A DNA stretch of 64,000 nt from Mycolicibacterium xanthum (GCF_019710635.1 NZ_JAIFZS010000001.1:62001-126000); one strand, 5' to 3'; positions 43,901 to 52,931 are shown, counted from the first letter of the stretch. The notes: generated by a model not told the origin, from the letters alone. Numbers and translations: made by a program.

Positions 43901-45382
43901 ATGGCAGTGCTGCCCGACAGCGCGATCGACCGTCAGCAGGAACCGATGTCGGCCATTCTCGAGCGGCAACGGGCCGCCTACGCCGCCGACGGGCCGCCGA
44001 CGGCGGCGCTGCGCCGCAACCGCATCGACCGGCTGCTGGCGCTCGTGCTCGACAACGCCGACGCCTTCGTCGACGCGATGGCCGCCGACTTCGGCACCAG
44101 GCCGCGGGCGGGCTCGTTGTTCACCGAGATCATGGGCATGATCTCGGTGATCGAGCACACCAGATCCCATGTGCCGCAGTGGATGCGCTCGGCCAAACTG
44201 ATGCGTGGGGCGCGGATGTTCGGTCTGCGCGCCGAGGTCGAGCCGTCGCCGCTCGGTATGGTCGGCATCATCGGGCCGTGGAACTTCCCGCTCAACCTGG
44301 TGGTGCTGCCGGCGGCCGCGGCGTTCGCGGCCGGCAACCGGGTGATGATCAAGATGTCCGAGATCACCCCGCGGACCGCCGCGCTGATGGCCGGCCTGGC
44401 GCCCGACCACTTCGACCCGGCCGAACTGCACGTGGTGACCGGTGATGCCGAGGTCGCCGCGGAGTTCGCCGCATTGCCGTTCGACCACCTGTTCTTCACC
44501 GGTTCGCCCGCCGTCGGCGCGCTGGTCCAGCGGGCGGCAGCCGCCAACCTGGTGCCGGTGACCCTGGAACTCGGTGGGAAGAACCCGGTGGTGGTCGCCC
44601 CGGGGGCAGACGTCGCCCGAGCCGCGGAGCGAATCGCGCAGGGCCGCATGATCAATGGCGGGCAGGTCTGCGTCTGCCCGGACTACGTCTTCGTGCCGTC
44701 CGATCGGGCCGAGGTGTTCGCGGACGCCGCCCGCCGCACCTGGACTTCGATGTTTCCGTCGATCGTGGCCAACGACGACTACTGCTCGTCGGTGAACCGG
44801 GCGAACTTCGACCGGGTCGTCGGCCTGATCGAGGACGCGCGGAGCAAGGGGGCGGCGGTCGAGCCGGTGGCACCGCCGGGTGAGGTACTGCCCGACCCGG
44901 TCAGCCGTAAGATCGCGCCCACGCTGGTGCGCGGCGTGGACGACACCATGGCCCTGGCATCGGAGGAGACCTTCGGACCCGTGTTGACGGTGCGCCCGTA
45001 TGAAAGCCTCGACGACGTCGTGGAGTACGTCAACGCGCGCCCGGCGCCGCTGGTGGCGTACTGGTTCGGGCCCGACGACGCGGATTTCCGATCCTTCGTG
45101 CGGCGCACCCGCAGCGGCGGGGTGGCGCGAAACGACTTCGCCGCCCAGATGATTCCGTCGGCGGCGCCGTTCGGCGGGGTCGGCCGCAGTGGGATGGGCG
45201 CCTACCACGGCAAGGCCGGCTTCGACGCGTTCAGTCACTACCGCACCGTGGTGGGCAGCGACCTTCCGTTCACGATCACCGGACGCGCGGCGCCGCCGTT
45301 CACCCGGTCGACGCGGGCCACCACGGCGCTGACCCTGCGGATGGCGCGTTACCGCACCCGCCGCCGGCTCCGTAGCGGTTGA
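43901..45382 (+). CDS. Aldehyde dehydrogenase, coniferyl-aldehyde type
   Basis: 493-residue aldehyde dehydrogenase of the class-3/coniferyl-aldehyde branch. GIIGPWNFPLNLVVLP, FFTGSPAVG, LELGGKNPVVV (base Glu), NGGQVCVCPDYV (nucleophilic Cys) and ETFGPVL are all in order. A basic C-terminal tail (RMARYRTRRRLRSG) follows the catalytic domain. GGAGG stands seven bases before ATG 43901. It is divergent from the P450 and under the strongest operator copy. The stop lies inside the first unit of a 26-base tandem repeat. Confidence 0.92.
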   Translation: MAVLPDSAIDRQQEPMSAILERQRAAYAADGPPTAALRRNRIDRLLALVLDNADAFVDAMAADFGTRPRAGSLFTEIMGMISVIEHTRSHVPQWMRSAKLMRGARMFGLRAEVEPSPLGMVGIIGPWNFPLNLVVLPAAAAFAAGNRVMIKMSEITPRTAALMAGLAPDHFDPAELHVVTGDAEVAAEFAALPFDHLFFTGSPAVGALVQRAAAANLVPVTLELGGKNPVVVAPGADVARAAERIAQGRMINGGQVCVCPDYVFVPSDRAEVFADAARRTWTSMFPSIVANDDYCSSVNRANFDRVVGLIEDARSKGAAVEPVAPPGEVLPDPVSRKIAPTLVRGVDDTMALASEETFGPVLTVRPYESLDDVVEYVNARPAPLVAYWFGPDDADFRSFVRRTRSGGVARNDFAAQMIPSAAPFGGVGRSGMGAYHGKAGFDAFSHYRTVVGSDLPFTITGRAAPPFTRSTRATTALTLRMARYRTRRRLRSG

Positions 45383-45480
45383 TTCGCCCTCCGGCTCGGT
45401 GCGGTGGATTCGTCTGCGGCTCGCTGCCGGTTGATTCGCCTCCGGCTCAGTGCCGGTTGATTCGCCTCCGGCTCAGACGT
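45377..45480. repeat. Four tandem 26-bp units at convergent stops
   Basis: Units start at 45377, 45403, 45429 and 45455, exactly 26 bases apart, sharing the core GGTTGATTCGCCTCCGGCTC; units 3 and 4 are almost identical. Unit 1 provides the stop of the aldehyde dehydrogenase (TGA, 45380-45382). Unit 4 provides the stop of the convergent ligase (45473-45475 on the minus strand). Each unit carries potential stops for both directions. Confidence 0.85.
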
Positions 45481-47125
45481 CCGCGATGGCCTGCTCGCGC
45501 GCCCACCGGTAGTCGGCCTTGCCGGCCGGGCTGCGCTCGATGACCGGCCGGAACACCACGGCCTTGGGCAGCTTGTAGCGCGCGATCGACTTCGACGCAT
45601 GGTCGATGAGCTCGGCGTCGGTGGCGTGCGCACGGTCGGCCAGTGCGACGACGGCCACCACCTCCTGGCCCCATCGTTCGCTGGGCCGCCCCGCCACCAC
45701 GACGTCGGCGACGGAGGGATGCGACGCGATCGCCGACTCGACCTCCTCGGCGAAGATCTTCTCGCCGCCGGAGTTGATCGTCACCGAGTCGCGGCCCAGC
45801 AGTTCGATCGAGCCGTCGGCGAGGTGGCGGGCCCGGTCGCCGGGCACCGAGTAGCGCACGCCGTCGATGACCGGGAACGTGGCCGCGGTCTTGGCCGCAT
45901 CGCCCTTGTAGCCCAGCGGCACATAGCCACGCTGAGCCAGCCAGCCGATTCCCTCATGCCCGTGCGACAGGATCGAGTCGAGGTCCTCGGCGGCGACGAA
46001 GGTGTCCGGGCCCGCGGTGAACCGGCCCGTCGACACCGCGCCGGGCGCCGACATGTGCGTCATCTGCGCGCCGGTCTCCGACGACCCGACGCCGTCGACG
46101 ACCATCAGGTTCTCCTTGGCGTCGATGAGACATTGCTTGGCGCTCGGGGTGAGCTGTGCTCCGCCGTTGGCGACCACCGCCAGCGAGGACAGATCCGCCG
46201 TGCTGCGCTCGAACGCGTGGGCCAGCGGGCGGGCCATCGCGTCGCCGACGACGGTGACCGCGAGGATCTTCTCCCGTTCGATGCTGGCGACCACGTCGTC
46301 GACGTCGAGGTGGCTGGTGAACGGTGAGAACACCACGGACTGGCCGGTGTTCATCGCGGTGAACACCGCCCACTGCGCCGCGCCGTGCATCAGCGGCGGC
46401 AACACCATCAGCTTGGTGCCGGGTGCCTGGGCGCACCGGTCGGCGATGTCGGCATAGGACGTCGCCAGCTCGCCGGTGTAGAGGCTGCGGCCGCCGAAGG
46501 AGGCGACGAAGATGTCGTGTTGGCGCCACAGCACGCCCTTGGGCATGCCCGTCGTGCCGCCGGTGTAGAGCACGTAGAGGTCGTCGGGCGACGGTTCGAC
46601 CGGCGGGGCGACGGCCGGGCCGTCGGCGACGATCGACTCGTAGTCGACCGCGCCAGGCAGCAGGTCGTTGCCCGAGTCGTCGGCGATCTGGATGAGCACC
46701 CGCAGCTCGGGCAGGTCGGGCAGCACCTCGGCCAGCCGGGGGGCGAACGCCGCGTGGTAGAGCAGCGCGGTGGCCCCGGAGTCGGAGAGCAGGTACTGCA
46801 GTTCGCTCTTGACGTAGCGGTAGTTGACGTTGAACGGGGCGACCCTGGCCCGCCACGCGCCCAGCATGCCCTCGACGTACTCCGGACCGTTGTGGGCGTA
46901 GATGCCCAGCAGGTCCTGGCCGACCTCATGGCCGGGCAGATCCGCGCGTTCGGTGTGGCAGCCCAGCCCGTTGGCGTGCAGGAACGCGGCAAACCGGGTG
47001 GACCGCTCGACGATCTGGGCGTAGGTGTACCGGCGATCACCCTGGATGATGAACTCGCGGTCGCCGATGACCGCGGCGACGGCGTCGGCGGCGGCCGGGA
47101 CGGTGAACTGGATCGAGGATGACAT
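45473..47125 (-). CDS. Acyl-CoA synthetase (FadD19-like architecture)
   Basis: 550-residue AMP-forming ligase. VLYTGGTTGMPKGV is the phosphate loop, DGVGSSETGAQM the adenylate motif, and SPAGKADYRWARE the lysine motif. It closely resembles the ligase at 26460 in layout (VNVNYRYVKSELQYLL matches VNVNHHYTPHEVADLL), so the two are likely paralogues acting on related bulky acids. ATG 47125 is preferred because GAGAGGC is just upstream; the longer frame adds a Pro-rich stretch without support. It follows the isochorismatase-like gene by 82 bases. Confidence 0.9.
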   Translation of the reverse strand: MSSSIQFTVPAAADAVAAVIGDREFIIQGDRRYTYAQIVERSTRFAAFLHANGLGCHTERADLPGHEVGQDLLGIYAHNGPEYVEGMLGAWRARVAPFNVNYRYVKSELQYLLSDSGATALLYHAAFAPRLAEVLPDLPELRVLIQIADDSGNDLLPGAVDYESIVADGPAVAPPVEPSPDDLYVLYTGGTTGMPKGVLWRQHDIFVASFGGRSLYTGELATSYADIADRCAQAPGTKLMVLPPLMHGAAQWAVFTAMNTGQSVVFSPFTSHLDVDDVVASIEREKILAVTVVGDAMARPLAHAFERSTADLSSLAVVANGGAQLTPSAKQCLIDAKENLMVVDGVGSSETGAQMTHMSAPGAVSTGRFTAGPDTFVAAEDLDSILSHGHEGIGWLAQRGYVPLGYKGDAAKTAATFPVIDGVRYSVPGDRARHLADGSIELLGRDSVTINSGGEKIFAEEVESAIASHPSVADVVVAGRPSERWGQEVVAVVALADRAHATDAELIDHASKSIARYKLPKAVVFRPVIERSPAGKADYRWAREQAIADV

Positions 47126-47207
47126 GCTGCCTCTCATCGCTGGTGGGGGAGCAGGTGGATCATCGGGGCTTCCGCCCATCGCCGGACTCTATCCGGCTGC
47201 AGGTCGG

Positions 47208-47828
47208 TCACCGGGGCCGCCACGCGTCGATCAGGTCGTCGGTGGTGGTGATCGTCGCCAGCAGCGACAGCGTGTTGTCGATGACGGCATCGGCGTAGGC
47301 CGTCGGGATGCCCGCGACCGCGTCCCGCGGGACGACCACGTGATAGGCCGCGTTGACCGCGTCCATCACCAGGTTGGTGATCGCGACGTTGACCGACACC
47401 CCGACTGCGACGATGGTGCGCACCCCCAGGTTGCGCAGCACCGCGTCCAGATCGGTTCCGCCCATCGGGCCGATGCCGTGCCAGCGGTGCAGCACCAGAT
47501 CACTTGGTTGCACGTCGAGTTCGGGCACCAGCTCGGTGCCGGGGCTACCGGGCGTGATGTCCACCCCGGTAGCGCCGACGGCGAACAGCCGGGCATTGTG
47601 GTTGGCGCCCCGGCCGTCCTGGCGGCGCTGCACCACGCAGTGCACCACCGCGGTGCCCGCGGCGCGCGCCGCGGGCAGCAGCCGGGCGATGCCGGGCAGC
47701 GCGACCCGGCGGGCCTCGGCCGCGAGCACCCCCAGGCCGGCGTTCGGTCCGACGATCGCGCCCTGACACTCCTGGGTGACCACCGCGGTGTGCGCCGGCG
47801 CGACCAGCTCGGCGAGGTCGGGTCTCAT
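47208..47828 (-). CDS. Isochorismatase-like protein without catalytic Cys
   Basis: 206-residue Rossmann-like protein of the cysteine-hydrolase/isochorismatase superfamily. The catalytic triad is not conserved: the first acidic motif reads VVTQECQ (Glu20), the lysine motif reads LVLHRWHGIG, and the cysteine position reads GVSVNVAIT with Ala149. It cannot be a typical amidohydrolase of this family. An isochorismatase-like or non-enzymatic role is possible. It overlaps the Rieske oxygenase gene by four bases, so the two are made together. Confidence 0.8.
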   Translation of the reverse strand: MRPDLAELVAPAHTAVVTQECQGAIVGPNAGLGVLAAEARRVALPGIARLLPAARAAGTAVVHCVVQRRQDGRGANHNARLFAVGATGVDITPGSPGTELVPELDVQPSDLVLHRWHGIGPMGGTDLDAVLRNLGVRTIVAVGVSVNVAITNLVMDAVNAAYHVVVPRDAVAGIPTAYADAVIDNTLSLLATITTTDDLIDAWRPR

Positions 47829-48874
47829 GCGCTCGTCACGGGCGCGTCGGCGGTCGGGTTGGCGGGAACTTCGGCGGGCGGGGTGGCGGGAACGTCGTAG
47901 AACCGTTGCGCCCACTTCCGCATCGCCATATAGGGTTTCGCGTCCACCTTCGCCAGCGGCGGATGCTCGACGTAGCGCTGGTAGCGCCAGATCTCGCAGT
48001 CCTCCCACACGGTCTTGAGGTACTGCCGCTCGACCTTCTCGATCACCGACGGCGGCGGTACGTCGGACGTCTCGCCGGGTAGTTTCGGCCACCAGATCGA
48101 ATAGAACATGTCGGACACCTCGTCGTCGACGGGTGTGCACGCGAAGATCAGCCGGTGGTTTGACGACCCCTCGAACGCGCTCATCGCGAAGCCCAGTCCG
48201 GAGAAATGGCTGTGGATCTTCAAGGCCATCTTGTCCGGGTCGTCGCTTCGGGTGTCCGGCCATCCGGTCAGGAATCGCCACTCCTCGTCGACGTGTTCCC
48301 AGTGCAGGCACACCGGTGTCACGGTCGCACCGTGCACGTAGCGGAAGTGGGAGCTGTCGGGGCCGTTCTCGGCAACGATCTGCGGATGCACCGGGATGGC
48401 GTCGGCGCGGCTGGAGAACTCGGGATACGGCCGGTAGTAGGCGTTCGCATCGGTCTCGAACTGCGGGAACTTGTGGAAGATGTCCGGCAGCTCCCACTGC
48501 GGTTCCCCGCCCTGGGGTTGGTACCACATGAAAATGCATCCGTACTGCTCCCGGACCGGATAGGAGCGCAGCCGCAGGCCCCGGTTGGGCCGGTCCGGTT
48601 GGTAGGGGATGTAGGTGTTGGAGCCGTCCGGTCCCCACCGCCAGCCGTGGAACGGGCACTCGACGCAGTCGCCGACGACCTTGCCGCCGTGGCCGATGTG
48701 CGCCCCGAGGTGCTTGCAGTGGGCTTCCAGGACATGCAGTGCGCCCGATTCGTCGCGGTAGGCGGCCAGATCCTCGCCGAAGTACTTCACCGCCTTCACG
48801 TCGCCGACGGCGAACTCGGCCGACCAGCCGATCATGAACCAGCCGGTGACCTTCCAGGTGAACGGGACTTTCAC
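47825..48874 (-). CDS. Rieske oxygenase, KshA-like terminal component
   Basis: 349-residue Rieske non-heme iron oxygenase. The 2Fe-2S ligands are Cys53-His55 (HCKHLG) and Cys73-His76 (CPFHGW). The catalytic iron site is Asn170/Asp173/His176/His181 in ENGPDSSHFRYVHG, with Asp173 bridging subunits in related enzymes. Length and layout fit the 3-ketosteroid-9-alpha-hydroxylase (KshA) group. No KshB-like reductase is in the window. It is divergent from the BVMO, under an operator, and coupled to the isochorismatase-like gene. Confidence 0.88.
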   Translation of the reverse strand: MKVPFTWKVTGWFMIGWSAEFAVGDVKAVKYFGEDLAAYRDESGALHVLEAHCKHLGAHIGHGGKVVGDCVECPFHGWRWGPDGSNTYIPYQPDRPNRGLRLRSYPVREQYGCIFMWYQPQGGEPQWELPDIFHKFPQFETDANAYYRPYPEFSSRADAIPVHPQIVAENGPDSSHFRYVHGATVTPVCLHWEHVDEEWRFLTGWPDTRSDDPDKMALKIHSHFSGLGFAMSAFEGSSNHRLIFACTPVDDEVSDMFYSIWWPKLPGETSDVPPPSVIEKVERQYLKTVWEDCEIWRYQRYVEHPPLAKVDAKPYMAMRKWAQRFYDVPATPPAEVPANPTADAPVTSA

Positions 48875-49036
48875 GACGCCTCCCTCGATGGCCCTACCGA
48901 GTTATGGAGCAGCTTACAGTAGTGCTTTCGACACCAACTGTGCGGTGATCGGACATTCCGGGGTGAACCTCATCGGTGCGACTCTCGGGTCGCGATCGCG
49001 GTGACGGCCGTCGCCGAAAGCGCGACAGGGCGGTGC

Positions 49037-49057
49037 TACTACTGTAGTAGTTACAGT
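49037..49057. promoter_or_regulatory. TTACYGTAA-type operator, copy 8
   Basis: CTACTGTAG (49037-49045), TAG, TTACAGTAA (49049-49057): the right half is perfect. It lies 30 bases before the BVMO start and 162 from the Rieske start. A further half-site TTACAGTAG at 48914-48922 is closer to the Rieske gene. Confidence 0.75.
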
Positions 49058-49087
49058 AACGATTCCCCATGACCTCCGCGAGGACCT

Positions 49088-50725
49088 GTGACAGCTCCTG
49101 CGACCACCCCGGCCGCCACCGACACATTCGACGTGATCGTCATCGGCGCCGGGTTCTCCGGTCTCTACGCCCTGCACCGGCTGCGGGAACTGGGCTTCCG
49201 GGTGCGCGTGCTGGAGAAGGCCGACGAGGTCGGCGGCACCTGGCTGTTCAACCGCTATCCCGGCGCGCGGTGCGACATCGAGAGCATCGAGTACTCGTAT
49301 TCGTTCTCCGAGCAGATCCAGCAGGAGTGGGTGTGGACCGAGACGATGCCGGCCCAACCCGAGATCGAGGCCTATCTCAACTTCGTCGCCGACCGGCTGG
49401 ACCTGCGACGCGACATCAGCTTCGGCGCCGAGGTGGTCGCGATGCGATTCGTCGAGGCCGACGCGCGGTGGACCGTCGAGCTGGCCTCGGGTGAGACGCT
49501 GCATGCCGGCCACGTGGTGGCCGCCACCGGCATCCTGTCGGTGCCGCTGGAGCCCACCATCCAAGGCATGGACAGCTTCGAAGGCGCCTCGCTGTTGACC
49601 AGCCGGTGGCCCGACGGTGTCGACCTGAGTGGGCGGCGGGTCGGGGTGATCGGGACCGGATCCACCGGAGTCCAGCTCATCCCGGTGGTGGCCCGGCAAG
49701 CCGCTCACCTCACCGTCTTCCAGCGCTCACCCGCCTACACGCTGCCGTGGCAGGTCCGGGCGTTCGAACCGGGTGAGCTCGACGAGCTGAAGGCGCGCTA
49801 TCCCGAGATCCGCGCCGCCCAGCGCGAACACCCGGTGGGTGCGGCGCGGCTGAGCGCGTTCTCGGTGTTGCTGGACATGCTGGTCAAGCCGCCGCTGAAG
49901 TCCGCCTCGCGCGAAGAGCAATGTCGCGCAATCGAGGAGCACGGCGTGCTGGGTGCGCTGAACTGGGGTGACATCTTCTTCGACATGGAGGCCAACCAGA
50001 TGGCCGCCCGGCTCTACGGCGAGGCGGTGGCGCGCCTCGTCACCGATCCGGACACCGCGGCGGCGTTGATTCCCAGCCACCCGTTCGGCTGCAAACGCCC
50101 GATCATCGACCAGGGCTACTACGAGACGTTCAACCGCGACAACGTCACCCTGGTCGACCTTCGTGCCGATCCGATCGTCACGGTGTGTCCGGAGGGCATC
50201 CGCACCGAACGCGGCGTGCACGAGCTCGACGTGATCATCTATGCGACCGGGTTCGACGCCATGACGGGCGCGATGAGCCGCATCGACGTCCGTGGCCGCG
50301 GCGGGTTGTCGCTGCGCGACTTCTGGGCCGATGAGGGACCCTTGACCTACCTCGGCCTGGCGGTCGCCGGATTCCCGAACCTGTTCATCGTGCAGGCTCC
50401 GGGAAGCCCCTCGGCGGCCTCCAATTTCGTCACCGCGCTGGAGCAGCACGTGGAGTGGATCGGCGACTGCCTGGTCTACCTGCGCGATCACGGATACCGC
50501 ACGATCGAGGCGCAGCCGCAGGCGCAACGCGAATGGATCGACCACGCCACGTCCCTGGTCGAACCGACCGTGGTGGCGCACCCGTCGTGCAGTTCCTGGT
50601 ACAACGGCGGCAACGTGCCCGGCAAGAAGAGGATGTACATGGGTTACAACGCGGGCATTCCCGAGTACCGGCGGCGCTGCGACGAGGTCGCCGATGCCGG
50701 CTATCAGGGCTTCAGCCTCGGATGA
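49088..50725 (+). CDS. Baeyer-Villiger-type flavin monooxygenase, variant fingerprint
   Basis: 545-residue class B flavoprotein. The FAD motif GAGFSG is at 20-25, FNRYPGARCD at about 54-63, and the NADPH motif GTGSTGVQ at 189-196, all typical of BVMOs. The fingerprint FxGxxxHxxxWP reads FEGASLLTSRWP, so the His is Leu170. It would insert oxygen next to a ketone to give an ester or lactone. GTG 49088 opens a five-gene operon in which every gene overlaps the next by four bases, and the next gene is a hydrolase. Confidence 0.88.
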   Translation: MTAPATTPAATDTFDVIVIGAGFSGLYALHRLRELGFRVRVLEKADEVGGTWLFNRYPGARCDIESIEYSYSFSEQIQQEWVWTETMPAQPEIEAYLNFVADRLDLRRDISFGAEVVAMRFVEADARWTVELASGETLHAGHVVAATGILSVPLEPTIQGMDSFEGASLLTSRWPDGVDLSGRRVGVIGTGSTGVQLIPVVARQAAHLTVFQRSPAYTLPWQVRAFEPGELDELKARYPEIRAAQREHPVGAARLSAFSVLLDMLVKPPLKSASREEQCRAIEEHGVLGALNWGDIFFDMEANQMAARLYGEAVARLVTDPDTAAALIPSHPFGCKRPIIDQGYYETFNRDNVTLVDLRADPIVTVCPEGIRTERGVHELDVIIYATGFDAMTGAMSRIDVRGRGGLSLRDFWADEGPLTYLGLAVAGFPNLFIVQAPGSPSAASNFVTALEQHVEWIGDCLVYLRDHGYRTIEAQPQAQREWIDHATSLVEPTVVAHPSCSSWYNGGNVPGKKRMYMGYNAGIPEYRRRCDEVADAGYQGFSLG

Positions 50726-51843
50726 GGGCATCCGAGCGGCTGTGGCGGATCGGCAGCGACTTCGCCGGTGTCCTGCCGCGTACGCACCGTGCGGTCTCGG
50801 AATCGAAGGACTGGAATCCGCTCTCGCTGAAAGGTATTCGTGAGTTCGGCGAGGTCGCCCTCGACGAGTTGGCGTTGACCAGCATGACCTTGACCGCGCC
50901 CCCGCCCAAGCTCGAGCGTACGGTTGAGTCCTGTGCGGCCACCGGGGCGCAGCTGTCGGCGCTCGGCGTCGCAGGAGCTCATGCCGAGCCGGAACCATTG
51001 CAGGTCAAGGATGTTCGTCGGCTTCGAATGGGTCCGCAGACCTACGAGCGGTTGACCTTCGAGCACGAGCCCGCGCTGCCCGACACGCTGATGGTGGAGG
51101 GCCTCGGCGGCCCGGCGACCGCCGTCGTGCACCTGTGTCGCGCCGGTTCGGAACCGCGGCCGTGGCTGGTATGGGTGCACGGTGCGGGCCAGGGCCAGCC
51201 GATCGACCTGATGGTCGCGCGGGCGCGATGGTTGCAGCAAGTGCTGGGTTACAACATCGCACTGCCGGTCCAGCCGGGCTGCGGGGTGCGTCGCGACCGC
51301 TGGCCGCAGTACCCGACCATGGACCCGCTGGCCAACGTCGCGGGCATGATGCGCGCCGTGTCGGAGGTGCGTGCGCTGGTGCGTTGGTTGCGGCCGCAGG
51401 CGGGCACGGTCGCGGTGGCCGGGGTGTCGATGGGAAGCCCGGTGGCGGGGCTGGTGTCGCACCTCGAGCCGGTCGATGCGGTCGCGGTGTACACGCCGAT
51501 CGCGGGCCTGAACGCGATGATCGCCGCTCACCTGGGCCGCTGGGGCCCGTCCGTGCACGACACCATCGAGCTGCTGGGCTCGGATGCCGCGGCGCAGGTG
51601 ATGGCGGCGGTGGACTACCAGTCCGTCGAGCCCACCGCGCCGGAGCGCAACCGGCTGATCGTCGGGGCGTGGCATGACCAGATGGCGGGCCGCGACACCG
51701 CGCTCGAACTGCACGGGCGCTGGGGTGGGCAACTGCATTGGCATCGGGGCAGCCACGTGGGTCATGTGTTCGCCGGCGGCGTGCACGGGGTCACCGAGCG
51801 GTTCCTCAGGCCGATCGGGCGCCGGGACCGGAGCGGTCGGTGA
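50722..51843 (+). CDS. Alpha/beta hydrolase
   Basis: 373-residue hydrolase. About 150 residues of N-terminal extension precede the core. LVWVHGAGQGQP forms the oxyanion region and AGVSMGSPVAG the nucleophile elbow; SHVGHVFAGGV near the end offers the histidine. It is related to large alpha/beta hydrolases of the abhydrolase-18 kind (by eye). Coupling to the BVMO (ATGA overlap) suggests it opens the ester or lactone formed there. A similar monooxygenase-hydrolase pair exists at 1084-3317. Confidence 0.82.
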   Translation: MRASERLWRIGSDFAGVLPRTHRAVSESKDWNPLSLKGIREFGEVALDELALTSMTLTAPPPKLERTVESCAATGAQLSALGVAGAHAEPEPLQVKDVRRLRMGPQTYERLTFEHEPALPDTLMVEGLGGPATAVVHLCRAGSEPRPWLVWVHGAGQGQPIDLMVARARWLQQVLGYNIALPVQPGCGVRRDRWPQYPTMDPLANVAGMMRAVSEVRALVRWLRPQAGTVAVAGVSMGSPVAGLVSHLEPVDAVAVYTPIAGLNAMIAAHLGRWGPSVHDTIELLGSDAAAQVMAAVDYQSVEPTAPERNRLIVGAWHDQMAGRDTALELHGRWGGQLHWHRGSHVGHVFAGGVHGVTERFLRPIGRRDRSGR

Positions 51844-52931
51844 CATCGGCGGGATCGCTCGGCGACACGACCGCCGCGGTGCCGCGCACCATCGACGACG
51901 TCACACGCGAATGGTTGGCCGCGGTGTTGCGCGCCGACGACACGTTGCCCGACGACGCCGTCGTCGGCAACGTGCGGGCCGAACAGATCGCGTTGGACAG
52001 CGGGTTCTCGTCGCGGCTCTACCGTGTGCAGCTGTCCGGGAACGGAATCCCGCCGAGCGTGATCGTCAAGCTGCCAGCCGAATCCGAGGCCGGTGCGGCG
52101 ATGCGGATGCTGGGTGGATACGCCCGCGAGGTGGCGTTCTACCGCGACGTCGCCGGTTCGGCGCCGCTGGGCACCCCACACGTGTTCGCCGCCCGGATGG
52201 CCGGTGACCAGGGTGATTTCGTTCTCGTGCTGGAGGACCTGCAGGGCTGGCACAACGTGGACCACCTCGCCGGGTTGTCGGTCGAGCAGGCGCGCAGCTG
52301 CATCGACCGGCTCGCCGGGCTGCACGCCTGGTCCACCCGGCACGCCGACAAGCTCGGCGGGTTCGAATCGTTCGACTCGCCGTTCAGTCGCGAGTTGCTG
52401 CCCGCCGCGTTCCCGGCGGCCTGGCAGGTCTACCGGGACCTGGTCCCGATAACGATCCCGCCCGAGGTGGACGCCTACGCCGAGCGGTTCACCGAGCTGG
52501 CCCCGACGGCGGTGGCCGCACTGGGCGAACGGTCGATGCTGATCCACGGCGACATCCGGGCCGACAACATGTTCTTCGCCGGCGGTGAGCTCAAGGTGGT
52601 GGACTTCCAGCTGGCCGCCAAGGGCTGCGGCGCAACCGACATCGGCTACCTGGTCAGTCAGGGGCTGCCCACCGAGGCGCGCTCGGGTCGCGACGAGGAG
52701 TTCGTCCGCGACTACGTCTGCCGGTTGGCCGAGCACGGGGTCGCCGACTACCCGTTCGACGAGGCGTGGCGGCACTACCGGTTCGCGGTGGCCTACTACA
52801 TCGTGCTGCCCGCGCTGCCGCTGCTGGGCTGGGATGCCCTGCCGGAGCGGTCCCGGCAGCTGTGCCTGCGCCTGCTGGAGCGGGCCGCGGCGGCCATCGA
52901 CGAGATCGGCGCCTTGGAGGTGTTCGGATGA
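51840..52931 (+). CDS. APH-family kinase-like phosphotransferase
   Basis: 363-residue protein of the aminoglycoside-phosphotransferase/choline-kinase fold. VIVKLP (Lys77) is the ATP lysine, MLIHGDIRADNMFF (His236, Asp238, Asn243) the catalytic loop, and VVDFQLA (Asp255) the metal motif. All kinase residues are present. In catabolic settings such kinases phosphorylate hydroxyacyl-CoA, as LvaA does for 4-hydroxyvaleryl-CoA, which then loses phosphate by an acyl-CoA-dehydrogenase-like step. Its position after BVMO and hydrolase makes that plausible here. It is unlikely to be an antibiotic-resistance gene. Confidence 0.82.
   Translation: MTSAGSLGDTTAAVPRTIDDVTREWLAAVLRADDTLPDDAVVGNVRAEQIALDSGFSSRLYRVQLSGNGIPPSVIVKLPAESEAGAAMRMLGGYAREVAFYRDVAGSAPLGTPHVFAARMAGDQGDFVLVLEDLQGWHNVDHLAGLSVEQARSCIDRLAGLHAWSTRHADKLGGFESFDSPFSRELLPAAFPAAWQVYRDLVPITIPPEVDAYAERFTELAPTAVAALGERSMLIHGDIRADNMFFAGGELKVVDFQLAAKGCGATDIGYLVSQGLPTEARSGRDEEFVRDYVCRLAEHGVADYPFDEAWRHYRFAVAYYIVLPALPLLGWDALPERSRQLCLRLLERAAAAIDEIGALEVFG

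Noticed and set aside
51840..52931. APH-fold protein as an aminoglycoside resistance gene.
   Set aside because: Its position in a coupled catabolic operon and its loop sequence (HGDIRADN) fit the general kinase family better; no resistance-gene context.
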